Shown here: positions 6,458-6,493 of the stretch, piece after piece | How positions within the stretch are numbered: position 1 is the stretch's first letter | Layout: every line of letters starts with the position of its first letter | From: JBFGFG01 sp041627475 | Lineage (GTDB): Bacteria; Actinomycetota; Nitriliruptoria; Nitriliruptorales; Nitriliruptoraceae | Direction of reading: 5' to 3' | NCBI GenBank assembly: GCA_041627475.1 | Contig: JBFKQZ010000183.1 | Coordinates: 1-6,493, forward strand | DNA length: 6,493 bases | Translations under genes and position numbers: made by a program | The notes under the pieces: model-generated | Told to the model about the DNA's origin: nothing | The model's database searches: none | Seen by the model: only the letters and a program-made list of their open reading frames with translations

Positions 6458-6493
6458 CGTGATGGCTGCCGAGGAGCGTGCGGCGTACCGCGC
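6435..6493 (+). CDS. 5' end of a small gene, possibly a ribbon-helix-helix antitoxin
   Basis: Only about 19 codons are inside the window; the frame is open to the right edge. The visible protein begins MGSERVHIVMAAEERAAYR. This resembles the start of ribbon-helix-helix (VapB-like) antitoxins: a short basic/polar head, a beta strand with alternating hydrophobic residues (RVHIVM), then a charged helix. An in-frame ATG at 6429-6431 is an alternative start, but the -10 spacing and lack of a ribosome site favour a leaderless start at 6435. The call rests on a very short stretch and could easily be another small alpha/beta protein. If correct, a toxin gene such as a PIN-domain vapC should follow. 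Confidence 0.4.
   Translation, partial: MGSERVHIVMAAEERAAYR

Overview
The window is very GC-rich with strong G/C bias at third codon positions, GTG starts and what looks like a leaderless promoter. This fits a high-GC actinobacterium. No species can be named from the sequence alone. There are no rRNA or tRNA genes, CRISPR arrays or insertion sequences that I can see, and no gene-free stretch longer than about 100 bases.

Left half, minus strand (1-3751). Three genes point leftwards: an MFS_3/EntS-like exporter (2516-3751), a small three-helix membrane protein of unknown function (1985-2440), and a large ATP-binding regulator of the LuxR/MalT-like type that runs off the left edge (1-1910). The gaps between them are about 75 nt, with no convincing terminator or promoter inside, so co-transcription is possible but unproven. 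The regulator uses a GTG start. Long competing frames on both strands are shadows created by the codon bias.

Centre and right, plus strand (3848-6493). A 96-nt divergent intergenic region separates the exporter from recD, which encodes the helicase alpha subunit of exodeoxyribonuclease V. recD has an excellent ribosome binding site and all expected helicase motifs. Its stop overlaps the start of a ComB-family (2-phosphosulfolactate phosphatase-like) gene in an ATGA junction, so the two are translationally coupled. No recB or recC precedes recD, although these usually sit beside it. After comB an extended -10 element lies directly before an ATG that begins the last, truncated gene. Its first ~20 residues resemble the start of ribbon-helix-helix antitoxins, and its start region carries repeated and palindromic TGCACA/GTGTGC words that look like an operator.

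Overall this is mostly ordinary chromosomal sequence. The points most worth a second look are the recD gene separated from recBC but coupled to a ComB-like phosphatase, and the leaderless, operator-decorated start of the gene at the right edge. I do not see clear evidence of a new multi-gene system.
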